Shown: positions 35,513 through 46,930, counted from the stretch's first letter. The stretch: 64,000 bases of DNA from Phytophthora sp. 'mugwort' (GCA_033558025.1 JAUCEF010000011.1:3038001-3102000), one strand, 5' to 3'. A program made the numbers and translations. The notes: generated by a model not told the origin, from the sequence alone.

Positions 35513-35905
35513 TCACTCAATGATACGACGGCGCACCATCGCCTTGCGATACCGGAGCGCCTTCTTGGCGAGTAACACGTTGCTCTTCGTGCCGAGCGCG
35601 TCGGTGTTGGCCGCCAGCGCCATGAGATTGCTGAGCTTGGAGCTGTACGAGCTCTTGGCGTCCTCGAAGACGACGCCCTGCGCCGTGCAGATGAAGCTCT
35701 CGGACTTGGCGCGGTGCTCCAGCGCCAGATAGGGCTCGCTCTCATGACCCACAGCCAGCACGAGCGGGTGGTGGTCGTCTAGATGCTCCATGGACTGCAG
35801 CAGCGAGCAGCTCGGCTCCTCGATGTCCTCGTCGCCCAAGGACGCCAGGTAGTGGAGCTTAAAGCTCTCGGATAGCGAGCGGCGGTGCGGCGAGATCGTC
35901 GTCAT
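35513..35905 (-). CDS. RSLSE-family small protein (copy C)
   Basis: Single-exon, 130 residues from the ATG at 35905. It starts MTTISPHRRSLSESFKLHYL and has DDHHPLVLAVGHESEP, HRAKSESFICTAQGVVFED, LSNLMALAAN and KSNVLLAKKALRYRKAMVRR. Over the C-terminal two thirds it aligns almost without gaps to copy A, so the two are recent or strongly conserved duplicates in opposite orientation. The function is unknown. The regular placing of serines after basic residues and the basic C-terminal helix may be a binding module, which is inference. Confidence 0.8.
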   Translation of the reverse strand: MTTISPHRRSLSESFKLHYLASLGDEDIEEPSCSLLQSMEHLDDHHPLVLAVGHESEPYLALEHRAKSESFICTAQGVVFEDAKSSYSSKLSNLMALAANTDALGTKSNVLLAKKALRYRKAMVRRRIIE

Positions 35906-37339
35906 GAGGCGCGTGATTGGGGGAAGACGTTTTAGCGGAACTTGTTACGGACCGAGCGAGTCTCAGAGTGAACGCTTCGACGAGGCAGTTGTCGGTCGTG
36001 GGTGGCTCCTCGGCAGCCTCGGGCGGATGGCATACGGCCGCCCCAGGTGGAAATTTCCATCGACGACTCATCCCAGTGAGATTTTTGTTGGGGGCGCGAC
36101 TTTTTTACTTCATTTTCAAAATTGGGCGAGAACTCGCTCGTCGTGCTAAACTGCTTGGCAAATGGTAAAACAGTGTTTCAACGTCGCTAGCAATGTAAGC
36201 GGCTCCGACTGCGTTGCTCCAAACTGTGGCCATGGGCGTGGGTTGGAGGAGCAATGCTCCCTGACTGAGCCTTTGGATCACGAGCTAAAAAATCGAGATA
36301 TTTTTCACCATATAATAACAGTGTTCTTGATTCAAGCAAAAAATGGGCAGCAAGTTGTAGACAATGAGGGTCACTGATAGCAGAAGCGAAGACGTATGAA
36401 GCTGGCGAACGCGACGGCGGTGAGCCGTAATTCCTACCGAAGCGAATGCAAGGCAACTTAAACGTGCTTGTCATCGGGCTCTACAATCCGATGTGGGTTT
36501 AGCCTCTCGTATTGGGCGGGAATATTGCGCTTCAGCTATGTCCTGCGTTGGGATTGGTCAACTATTGTGAAAAACATTTTGGCACGTGACTATGCTCCCG
36601 ATCTTTAGGCGCACTTCAACATCCGCCGCAATTGCAATGGCAACTGACACTTTAAAGTGATTTTCGAGAAATTTTTCAGCAATTCCTACCGACTTGCTTG
36701 GGGTAGCAGGGACTTACGTTTTCATTAGGTACGGTATGTGGTTTCGCCTTCGCATGCGCTGGCTGAGGTCGGAGACAAAAAGAGAGAGGGAGAGCTGGAA
36801 GGTGTCAATTAACGGAGATGTTCCCGCTAGCGCAGGTGCCCGCACAAACTCCTGCTTTTCTCACTACTAGCTCTCCAATTCGCAGACAAGCCAACATATA
36901 ACGGACATCCGTGACCCGAACACACCAGCCAACGTTGACTGCAATCGGCAGTGCCCCAGTGTTAGTACGCAAGTAAGCAGCTCAAATTTAATCAGTTGCA
37001 GTGTCTGAAGGAAGATTTTTGCTCGCTGCGATGTAACCGCGTTGAGATTAACCTTACGCACGGCGGAAAGCCGCATGACTTACTCGTGCAGCTCTACCAT
37101 GGAGCGCAAGTCATGCCACTCCAGTATCGTTTGTGTTTTTACTGCTCCAGACGGCCAGGAGGCACGACCGACGAGCACTTTCGCTGAACTCAGATGGTTT
37201 TTAAGAAAAAGGCACCGAAATCCGAGCCCATGAATCATGCGCGATACGTCGCAACTTGCGTTTTGCTACGATAGTAACGGATAATAACGGACTTGCTCCC
37301 TACAAGACCAGGAGAAGCCAGCTGCATCAGAGACCGGCC
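35906..37339. other. intergenic, no certain gene
   Basis: No recognisable coding sequence. A short basic open frame with an ATG at 37193 (MVFKKKAPKSEP) could be an upstream exon of the coiled-coil gene, but it hits a stop and no convincing splice pair links it. Confidence 0.4.
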
Positions 37340-38701
37340 ATGGTGGCACTACGTCGACCCACGGAGAGCTCCAAGGCAGCAGTGGCCACAGCTACCAAGT
37401 CTCTTTCAGCGGTCTCACTCACCAAGAAGACGGTGGGTCTTCTCCATGATATCCATGGATTGTTGTTGTATTTTATCAATTCCTTTTTCATTCCAGAATA
37501 CTTTGGTATCGGACGTGGAAGAGCTCAAGAACAACCTCGAGGTGAGGAAGCCTGAGGTTTTGTGGGGGGTCAGAAACTAAGCCAAGTTTGTGAGTCGCAG
37601 ATTCAAAGCCGAGAGGTGACGCAACGTGATGAAACGATACAAGAACTCGTCGGCAAGGTGACGTCTTTCTAGTGTCAAGGTTCTAGTGACTGTAGCTCTG
37701 ATACGGACCCACAATGACCAGGTGGACATGTTGCACGACGCCTTCAACTCACTGTCCGACGTCTTCACATTTGAAGTCGGTAGGTCGCTGCATGCATCAC
37801 GAGGGATCGTGCGTTTGTGCTTACATACATTTTTTTCTGGTCAAATATTTTAGAGGAGATGCAGATGCAGTTTGCAGCCACGACGTCGCAGCTGCAAGAT
37901 CGTATTGCTAAACTGGAAGGCTCTATCGGTTTGCTAGAGTCCCAAGTTCCCAGAATGGATGGTAAGCGCCGACAGCTTCAAGAAACATCCGAGCGGCGTT
38001 TCCTCAGTGTTCAAGAAATGTGCTCCAAGCTTGAGCTTGCATTTTACGGGTCGCAGGCAGAGTTAGCTCTTATAAAAAATGCCTCGGAGGACCTCATGAC
38101 ACGCGAGCGGGAGGCTGCGCATTTGCAGAAATCGATACAGATTTCGCAGGAGGATGCGATGGAAGCTCTCAAGAGACTGAAGGAAGAGAGCAGCCAACTC
38201 CAAGTCGAGCTTTTCGCACTGAAAGAACAAATAACTGGAACTACGACAATTGTTGCGAGCGATGTCCAGGTACTAGCTAAAGAGTACTCAGCACTTCGGA
38301 GCTCAATATCAACGCAGCAGTCGCAGTGGGTAGGCAAACTCAAGGCGCTACAAGAAACTATTGATCGCCAAGGAAAAATGGACAAAACACAAATTAGTCA
38401 GCGAGTTGACGCACTTTCGGACACTGTTGCATCCCAAGAACGTCGTAACAAGGACGCCGTCGACAATCTGTTAAAGAATCATGTTCGCATCCGGTGTGCA
38501 GTCGACGAAGGCATGACAATCTGCTCGCGAGAAATTCGAGCTTTGAGTAACGACGTGAAAGCAGTGCAAGCCGACCAACAGGATAAACTCGACCAGGTCG
38601 TCCAGCAAATGGCAACGAGCTCCATTGAATGTGGTCAACGACACGATGAGCTACATCTCTCGCTTCGATCCATCGCACACCGACTCAAGGTCTCGCTGTA
38701 A
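37340..38701 (+). CDS. coiled-coil protein, five exons
   Basis: Modelled as exons 37340-37432, 37497-37541, 37574-37657, 37722-37779 and 37854-38701, giving a continuous frame of 375 residues. Most introns are ordinary GT-AG, but the second would be only 32 bases (37542-37573), so that junction is less certain. The N-terminal 30 residues are basic and serine or threonine rich (MVALRRPTESSKAAVA). From exon 2 to the end the protein is almost wholly heptad-like coiled coil (LVSDVEELKNNLE, QLQDRIAKLEGSIGLLESQ, LKRLKEESSQLQVELFALKE). No other domain is visible and I cannot name it; a cytoskeletal or flagellar structural role is possible but unproven. It converges with the tetraspanin-like gene at 38794, 92 bases apart. 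Confidence 0.75.
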
Positions 38702-38793
38702 TCAATCTCGCACCCCGAAGCAATGATCATAAATAACTTTATGACAAATAAAATAGATCTTATGAATCTTAAAAGATCAATACTTCTTCATCC

Positions 38794-39694
38794 TCACACG
38801 TAAAAAGCCCCAGTCTCCCTCGAATTCTCGTTCACGGGCGCAGCCTCTGGGGCCACGTATTTCTTCCTGTACTTGTCCTTCAGCGACGCGTACTTGCTCG
38901 AAATGTCCTTTACAATAGCACGGTAGCATCAGCAACTACGACACGCGTCTGTTATCAGAAAAAAAGTAAGCCTTCCGGCCCTTACCTGCTCCTTCTTGAC
39001 CGTTAACAACTCGTCATCCAAATCACGCAATGTATTCAGTTGTCGGTAGTGATATTTCCGGTGAGATCGTGCACGATGCAGCTCACTACTGCAGCAGAAC
39101 CTCAGCACTTCCATCGCGAACAGCATCAGCAGTGCATAAGCCGGAATGAATTTGTCCTCTTCAAGTCTCCGTAGCTGCGCATCGCTATCCGACATTTAAA
39201 AAATAAAACTTAGTAAAGTTCCCAAAAACTCACAAAACTTCCCAGAAAACTTCCTCCACGTACGTAATTTTGAGTTCTTGCTGATGCTGCCGTAGGAACT
39301 GGTCAATAGTGGGTCCTTGGGTGAAAATGACCACAGCCAGCATCAGCTCGGCCAAGGCCAGCAGAATCAGCAGGTATGACGAGCACGAGAGGCACACGGA
39401 GCAGCTCCGGTTCGAGGCCCCGCACCAGCTCATAAGCGTCGACAGGATCAGTAGCCCCCCCACAGCCATTATGGGTCCGTAGAGCCATTCCGGGGCGTAG
39501 TGGTTCAGTCCTGCGATATATTTAAGATTTTTTGCGTTTAGTTGTAGCAGATACGACTTCTAATTTTCAAATACGATATCGGTACCAATGTAGAGGCTGT
39601 AGACGGTGAGAGCCACGCCGCACAGTAGGTCCACGCCGTTGAAGATGAAAAGCGCGCTGCCGGAGCAGCACTCGCTGCACGAGTCGCCGCACAT
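38794..39694 (-). CDS. tetraspanin-like four-helix membrane protein (copy 1)
   Basis: Four exons on the minus strand: 39694-39586, 39510-39264, 39184-38986 and 38907-38794, 222 residues. GT-AG introns of 75, 79 and 78 bases. The N-terminus is cysteine-rich ([13 protein letters not shown]), as in palmitoylated tetraspanins. Hydrophobic helices follow: [19 protein letters not shown], then [17 protein letters not shown], a cysteine-rich turn (CSVCLSCSS), [17 protein letters not shown], a loop of about 32 residues without the CCG motif of true tetraspanins, and a fourth helix ([16 protein letters not shown]). The C-terminal tail is polar. It is a paralogue of the gene at 46931-47564, sharing intron positions and the TQGxTID(Q/K)FLR block. 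Confidence 0.85.
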
Positions 39695-40098
39695 GGTTTT
39701 TCACTTGGATTTGACTTTTATTGTGAGCGCTCTTGAACTGAAGTTTCATTTGGGTAGAATAGTACAGTTTAGGAGCAAAAAATGGATACATTGTTTTTTT
39801 ATGTTGAAGTGGTTGCTCTTTCACGCGATTGTGACTGGTCGTTTGCCGTTTGGGGGCTCTCACTTGTCGAGAGCACTGAACAAGGGACTATTTATACAGT
39901 TTACAGTTTCGAAGCGCGATTGATCAGGCCCGTGTTGCGTGTTGTTGCTCCTGGGATGGACTCACCGGATTTGTTTAAGATAATACCTCAGTTCATTTAC
40001 ACATGAAACTCGTTTTTACTTAAACTACTTTATTTTCCAGGTGTCTATCGTTTTATAAGGATTTGAGGTGCATTTGTTTCGGCCGTCACTAAGATAAT

Positions 40099-40494
40099 TT
40101 ATGATCGTTCGCTTCGCACGGGGCAGCTCTGCGCTCGAAGTGGCCTCTCTGGGTGATGCATCGGTCGTCGCGCACGCATCTCGCGGTACTTAATCGCCTT
40201 CTTGGCGATGAGCGCGTTGCGCTCCGAGCTCTCCGGACTCAATGCCGTCTCGACCAGCCGTTCGGCCTTGGCAATCGTCTCGCGCTGGAATTCCTCGTCT
40301 TGGAAAACCACGCCATCGGACGTATGCACGTACAGCTCAGTCAAGGAGAAGCGCGGGAAGGCCGGTGTTCGGTTCTCTGAGGCGAGCGGCGACTGTGCCA
40401 ACGATGCATGGAGCTCAGCGGCCGATTTGGTGGATCCCTCCGAGCGTGAGCGCCGTCGAGAATCCTTCGGACGCGTGGTGGTGGTTCCGACCAT
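40099..40494 (-). CDS. RSLSE-family small protein (copy D, diverged)
   Basis: Single-exon, 131 residues from the ATG at 40494. It keeps the basic serine start (SRRRSRSEG), a TSDGVVFQDEEF block in the place of the CTAQGxVFxD block, and NALIAKKAIKYREMRARR near the C-terminus. It lacks DDHHPLVLAV and has a longer basic tail. It is the most diverged of the four copies and lies about 4 kb from copy C. It sits 404 bases upstream of the tetraspanin-like gene on the same strand. Function unknown. Confidence 0.7.
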   Translation of the reverse strand: MVGTTTTRPKDSRRRSRSEGSTKSAAELHASLAQSPLASENRTPAFPRFSLTELYVHTSDGVVFQDEEFQRETIAKAERLVETALSPESSERNALIAKKAIKYREMRARRPMHHPERPLRAQSCPVRSERS

Positions 40495-40633
40495 TAGCGC
40501 GAGAGCCGAATTGTGTGTTTAAGCAGCCGGTGAATCCGTAAATGACCCGGTGTGCTTGTGTGCGGGCGGGAGAAGCAGCCAGCCTGGGCTGACGGCGTTA
40601 CGCCGCACGAAAGGCTGCGGAATTTTTCTTGAA

Positions 40634-40981
40634 AATGGTGCCGAGTCAACAGTGTCCAGACGTTTCGGAGCCACAGAGGGAAGTGACACCTCCAAAGTGT
40701 TCATTGAACGTATTCAGCTTGCACATTCGGCCAGATACGATTCGACTGGCCCACTGGCGCGTGGACACGGAGCGAGTATCCAAAGTAACGCGCCCATATC
40801 CCAGCGCCAGGCGACGGTCAGGAATTCTGGTGGCGCTAGCGCTGGCCGGTGCTCGCTGTGTGATCTGCCTACGAGCAACACTAGCGGTGTACTTACGTCA
40901 GAGGCTTGTGAGGTTTCTTCCACAATCACACGCAGGAGTTCGGATTAGTGCCGCCACGGCAATCATTCGCGTTGCGTAATA
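40634..40981 (+). CDS. hypothetical small protein, doubtful
   Basis: An ATG at 40634 opens 115 codons ending near 40981, divergent from RSLSE copy D with about 140 bases between them. A hydrophobic stretch (GILVALALAGARCVICL) could be a membrane helix. No family is recognised and another frame of similar length overlaps it, so this is a weak call. Confidence 0.2.
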
Positions 40982-42610
40982 CGGCACTCACATGTGCGTG
41001 TTGATATTCGAATATTAAGCGGTATGCGGCCACGACCTGAAGATAATATCTCTTTTAAGATATGTATTGGATATTCCCTTTATGTAATGCAAGGAACGGC
41101 AAATTTTACGATGCGTATTGGTGCAAAAAAGCAGCCAATCGAAAATTCCTTTTTTCGAGGTTTTGGGCTACTTACCATCTACCAAACCCCGAAGATTTCC
41201 GAAGCAGACCGTTTTCGCAGAACTAGAGGAAAATGTATCAAGCAAGACGAGGATGGCTTGTGGCATAGCATAGGGCCGCGCCTTGTTGCCAACGAGTCGT
41301 GGGGTCCCTTGGAGCGATCTCAGGCACTGGTAACCCCCCCCCCATCTAGGTAAACGAGACAAGAGAGACGACTGTAGCAACGTAGCGTTGCCGTTGTTGC
41401 GTATTAAGAGACTTCGAGCTGCCACCCGTTTCTAGGTTTCAGGATTGTATTTTTATAGCAGTGCCATTAGCAGTTGAAAATCCACCAACTCTTAAGATAT
41501 GGGGCCAGTTTTAACGGCTCTTCTGGATTTGGGTGAAATTTGATACGAATGAAACTAACGCTGCGGAACGAAGACATGTGCTCCGCGACTAACTCAGCTT
41601 AATTTTGGTCTACGAAACACGTCGCTTTAATTCTGCAACAGTTTGTTGCGTTTAATAGTAAACGTCTTTGAGACGGGTCACACTGCCCCCCCCCCCCCCC
41701 CCCCTCTCTCTCTCTTCGAGCCGGCTGCGCTGCCAAAGGAAACAGATCTTCCTTCACCTTAGAAGATTTTCCTTTCCCCCCATCAGGAATTTGATTAAGT
41801 ACTTCGATTCAAGTTTCTCATCATAGGAGCTTGGGTATAAATTCAACGTAACAATGTCCGTCTAGTTTCCAGACAATGTATACTCTTAATAGATATGTGA
41901 CGTCGAACTCACTCACTCACATCGCGGGTCAGGTGATTGCCAGGCGCCAAAAGCGTCCCCTAAGGAATGTTTTGCCCGCTCCGAACAGTTGCGTACACCA
42001 ATCTTCAACCAAACTCTACCAGCTGAAAACTAACTTTGCCAGGCACCGTGGAACTCAGTTGGTTGAGATCCTCGACGTGAAACTCTTCATAATATGATAC
42101 ATGTATTATCATCTTGACCTCCACATATTGCGTTAGTGTTGGTGGACCAGTTGCTGCGGGCATGGTAGTCGATTTTGCAATACGCCGCTGTTGCTGGTCA
42201 ATAGAGCCGAGTTTGCTACTCACTTGCTAGCTCATTCGCGTTCGTTCCTAACATTTAAATTGTCTGAAGTCATCCAGTATCCTGTGAAGAAACCGACCTT
42301 TTGTGTGGCCATCGACCTGAGCAGACTGCAAGCTTCGCTCAACTCGGAGATCAAAAGCCGGTGTAGAAATAGGAGGAGTTTCAATTCGCAGTTCACACAA
42401 CAGTCCGCTATGTGCCTTCCACGTTCTGGTACAGTCTCTTATCGTACCCCAGCATTCACGTGCTAAACTGTAAACATCAGAACTGGTTTCCAGCACAAAA
42501 CACCTCTCATTCAGAATTACTAATCACAGCGCAAACCGTCCTCCTGGAGCCATGCTAACTTCAGAGAGATATCTCCCGTCTCAAACTCCATGCTGACTTC
42601 AGCTTTGAAT
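40982..42610. other. intergenic, no gene seen; C10 and C19 tracts
   Basis: Homopolymer C runs lie at 41334-41343 and 41686-41704, the second followed by a CT repeat. Short open frames near 41876-42500 show no motifs. Confidence 0.55.
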
Positions 42611-43788
42611 TTAGCTGGTCTTCGCCTTGAATACGGCCGACTTGCCGTCTTTCAACTCTTGAAGCTTAAAAACAGCAATAAGACCCGCCTGGAAACATTA
42701 TCAAAACCAAAAGACATGTAAGCATTCCGTCAAGAGATCATTGGTAGTTTCCAGTCTAGATCTGGATCGTTAGCCTTACCCGATCGAGCACCGTCTTCGT
42801 GACCTTCCCACTGTCGTCGATCGGCGGCAAGCGCATGACCTCTTTGCCATCCTGGAACAGGATCAACGTCGGCAGTTGCCATGAGGATGTCGACACACTG
42901 ATCCGGTTCTCCAAAGCAAGATCCGACCACTTGTTCACATCCACCCTGCCGAACTGCAGCGAGCTCGACGAGTATCTGCTCCACAGCAAGTGATGTCATC
43001 CACAATTCCAGCATCAACTCAACAGAACGTTCCAAGCGCCAACAGCTATCTCTGTTATCACAAACCTGAGTGAGAGATCAGCGAGCATAGGTTCGTGCTC
43101 CACACAAGAGTCACTCCAATCCGTGTAAAAGAAAACCAGCCACGAATTAGATACGTTCCCCTTGTGCTTCGAGCCAGCAGGTTTCTTGATCAACTTCTCC
43201 ACTGCAGCCGGGTTCAGCTCGGTGATTTTATTCGGGCCTTCATACTTGGGCTGCCCCATTGCCGCGAACAGTACTACACACAAAGTGAAAAAAAACAATG
43301 AATTAGCTCCAGGGTCTGCATTATTTTTTTTGTTGCTGTACAACCAAAAATCAGGAAAAAACATTGTTACCGAGGCAGACGACCGCATACCACCCGAAAA
43401 GGGTGATGTCCAAGTAATAAAGTGACGCCAGGACGGCAATCTTGCCATACATGAAGAAGAGTGCGATGACGCCGTCCGCTGTCGCCTTTTTGCGATAATT
43501 CAACAGCCATGAGCCCAACGCCAACAGGAAAATCTCTTGCTCCTGTTCAATAATACATAATTTAAAAATGTGTCCTCAAATAAGAACTGCAGATTGGTTT
43601 AAATGAGGTTGTACCAGTGGTAAGTTGAGGAAGTTTTCGCGCTCGAGTAGCGCCTCGCTGGTGCGCTGGTAGCGGATCGGCGCATACATGAGCAGCGCCA
43701 CCGCGTTAGAGACGTAGTAAGGGGCCAGGAACCGCGTCCACATGCGCGTGGCACCAGGGGGCGTGTCCGGGGTCGTACGTGGCGCCAT
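42611..43788 (-). CDS. TMX2: thioredoxin-related transmembrane protein 2 homologue
   Basis: Five exons on the minus strand: 43788-43615, 43542-43371, 43273-43066, 42975-42780 and 42688-42611, 275 residues with phase kept throughout. TMX2 is an endoplasmic-reticulum membrane protein with a thioredoxin-like domain. Here the N-terminal part has hydrophobic helices (FLAPYYVSNAVALLMY, then GVIALFFMYGKIAVLASLYY and WYAVVCLVLFAAM). The thioredoxin fold follows from about residue 155: SWLVFFYTDWSDSC, then LQFGRVDVNKW and QLPTLILFQDGKEVMRLP. The active-site position reads SDSC instead of CxxC, as in animal TMX2 (SNDC), so classical dithiol activity is unlikely. No KK retrieval signal at the C-terminus. 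It is divergent from the CFAP61-like gene with 156 bases between the starts. Confidence 0.9.
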
Positions 43789-43944
43789 CGTAAGATGCAA
43801 CGAGTATTATTGTGGGGTACCAGTAATATGGTACGTATAACTTTCGAGTAGGAAATATGCATCCTATTCCTGGCCATCGTCCATGGCCGCGCGTTCATCT
43901 CGGGCATAACCGACTTGGGCTCAAGACCCGAGCGACGTGAGGCA

Positions 43945-46851
43945 ATGGACCTATCGGTTCGTGCATGTGTCGAAGCAGACGAAGCGGCGGTGGAGCTGCT
44001 GCCTGCGCCGGACTCGAGTACGCGTCGCAAACTCTTCGGACTCACCCACGCCGGTGCGTTAATCGAGACGTCACAGGTCACGCTTTGTGTGGAGCAGCTG
44101 CCGTCGGAAGATGCGCGCGCGACTGAAGAACCTGCAGTCGCTACAAGTCCTGGGACGCTCGCGGGTTTCGCGTCGTTCGACGATCAGATCCCGGCAGCGC
44201 TGGCTCGTTGGCCCGAAGTGCGCGATTACCTCAAAAAGAGGCTATTGTTCGGGAAGCCTCACGGTTGTTTGCTGCTCACATCGTTCCGTTATGATGCAGC
44301 AGTTGCTAGTCAACGTGAAGTGCTGACAGCGTTGCTGCATGAATTATTCAAGATCCGACCGGAACTTGGCGGTGTCGTGCTGGCAGTGCACGTCGGTGTG
44401 GACGTCGAGGAGCTCGGAGTATTCTCGCAGACTTTTTCATGTTATGACGCCGTGGGGCTGAGCACTGGCGGCTTACTCATGTTTTATCGCGCGGTTCGTA
44501 CGGACTACAGTCCGAGTATAATTGTACGTCAGTCGCTGTGTACTGAGGCGGTTATTGACCAGCTTCAGACGATGGTGAAGAAGAACGAGGAGACAAAACG
44601 GTATACAAGTCCCGCCTGGTATGATGCTGCAATTGATCCAACTCGAGCGCTATCGAATCAAGATGATCACCGAGCGTGCTTTGTTGCGCAGTGTGTGAAC
44701 ACCCAGCAACCGTGTGGTTTATTGGCTTGTACGGACGCCATTGACACGGATAAAGTCGACGACTACGCTCGATTATTCTCGGATATGTACCGCAAGGCGA
44801 TTCCAATGCTCGAAGATTCCTCAGTACCGAGTCCAGAGTCTTCTGTGGCTTCAAGTTGTCATACGATGCCGGTCCCTCCGGTAGTTAAGACGTCGATCGC
44901 TCCAGCACCGGCTCCTCTGTCCATGATTCCCACTAAAAGTCTCGCTCGACCTACTGGTGGACCACCTAATATCATTGTGCTCGGTCCTACCGGTGCAGGG
45001 AAAGGCACTCAAGGTAAGAGACTCGTACGAGAATTTGACGTTGTACATGTGTGCGCCGGTGACTTGCTACGCGAGGCAGCAAACGATCCGTTCACGAGGT
45101 TCTCGGATCTCAACCGCCTCATAAATACTGGAGACCTCGTCCCGGATGATGTTGTTCAAGATTTAGTACTGAGTCGTCTTAATCAACCAGACTGTAAGAC
45201 TCGTGGCTGGTTACTCGAAGGATATCCTCGTACGGACACTCAAGCGCGTGTACTAGTGAGTCATGGTGCAAAGCCCGACGTCGTTGCGATTCTCGAACTG
45301 TCTGACGACGATGCGAGTCAACGTGACGGCGACAGTGAAAACGAAGCGAAAACGGAAGCTTCATCAGCTCCAGTGGGGCGTCGACTTGCTCTCTATCGAG
45401 AGCATCGTGAAGCTGTACGGCAGAATTTTGTCAAGATCTCCACGGTGATTCATGTTGATGCAGCGAAATCGCGCGAAACTACCACAAGGAAGTTGGTACA
45501 TGAGATTTATCGAGTCCGCGGGTCTCGTGGACCTCTTCAAGTACGCAGGCCGCCACGGTTAATCATTACAGGTGCTCCAGCGAGTGGCAAAGGCACACAA
45601 TGCGAGTTTCTGGTGCGTGCCTTGCGTGTCGTACACTTGTCTACGGGTGATATGCTGCGTCAGGCTATTCGTGACGGCACATCTCTGGGAAAGCAGGCAC
45701 AAAGCTACATGGACGGAGGACAATTGGTACCGGATGAACTGATTGTAAACGTGGTGCTTGAACGGCTCGCACAGCCGGATTGCAAGGCTCGAGGGTGGCT
45801 TCTCGATGGATTTCCGCGTACTGAAGCTCAAGCTCAAGCGCTACTGGCAGCTCGGACCATCCCTGATTGTGTGTTGGCACTCGATGTCCCAGATGATGAA
45901 GTCGTGAAACGTATTGCTGGTCGCCGTCTCGACCCTGAGACTGGCAAGACGTACCACATCGAATTCAATCCACCACCGCCTGAAGTAGCAGATCGAGTCA
46001 TTCAACGCAGTGATGATACCGAGGAGACCGTCCGCACTCGACTTGAGCAATTCCGTGCGCATAGTAAGGCTGTTGTTACAGCACTGGGAGGTGTTTGTCA
46101 GTTGGTCCAGGTTGATGGTACTCGCCCTGTCAACCAAGTGGCCGAACAACTCGTCGGTGGCGCAGAACGGTGTTTCCTTCGCAATAATGCCGCTATCATT
46201 TCTCTCTTCAGCATGAACCCCACGTACGAAACCCGTGCACCGCTCTTCCTCGCAAATGGTACGTTCATTTGAAGTTTTCTCTGCTAAGAAGCAGTTAGCA
46301 CTTGAGCTAATCTGGTCTCCTCGTTGCAATTGTTTTTAGTGTTTGAGCATTTTAAAGACAAGGACTGCATTCTATTGTGTCTACCCGAGAGCTGCCCCCG
46401 ACCAGCAATTACCAGCGGCTTCCGCTTTGTACGGGGAGATCCGTCACTCTCCACGGTCATTCGACTTAAGGAGGAAAAGGCTGCTGTAACTACTCGCAAG
46501 ATCACGCACCACAAGCTCTCGGTATTGTACGCTTTCCATCGCGGAGAGCTGCCGTTCCTCGCCAACTTTGTGCTTGACCTTAATACCAATGACGAGATTC
46601 AACAAAGACCTGCTGAGCCCGTGATCGTCAAAGGTATGGGCGTGAAAGGTTTCGGACTTATTGTAAAGTCCTGGACCCACAAGTGTCTTGAGTTGCTAGG
46701 CTTCGGAGGCAAGAAGGAGAAGAAAATCAAGCCCCAGAAAGCCGATGAACGTCCCAGAGCTGCCACCACCGCTGAGCTTGCTAACCCCGCTAGTGTTCCA
46801 ACCTCCGGCGGCCACACAGACGACGACACTGGCCGAAACGCGATCCATTAA
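43945..46851 (+). CDS. CFAP61-like protein with two adenylate kinase domains (short paralogue)
   Basis: Two exons, 43945-46258 and 46340-46851 (81-base intron, phase 1), 941 residues. An upstream ATG at 43883 leads to an early stop, so the ATG at 43945 is chosen. Residues about 1-310 resemble the N-terminal GNAT-like part of CFAP61. Kinase domain 1 (about 340-500) has GPTGAGKGTQ, a CAGDLLRE block and LLEGYPRT, but the lid is replaced by an acidic linker (LSDDDASQRDGDSENEA). Kinase domain 2 (about 535-745) is complete: GAPASGKGTQ, LSTGDMLRQ, LLDGFPRT, RIAGRRLDPETGKTYH and QRSDDTEETVRTRL. The exon 2 product (EHFKDKDCILLCLPES, SVLYAFHRGELPFL) resembles the CFAP61 segment that precedes its Rossmann part, then ends in a lysine-rich, low-complexity tail. 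The Rossmann part is absent. Inferred role: adenine-nucleotide balance in the zoospore flagellum. Confidence 0.85.
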
Positions 46852-46930
46852 CGACGCTTTTTGCCTCGCTCGTCAATACAGTTTGATTTTTTTTCTCCTC
46901 ATCTCGATATATTAGTCAAGAGCTGGTAGC

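Noticed and set aside
40550..40948. 132-codon plus-strand frame overlapping 40634-40981
   Set aside because: No motif, and it competes with an equally long frame. At most one can be real; the one with a possible membrane helix is listed at low confidence.
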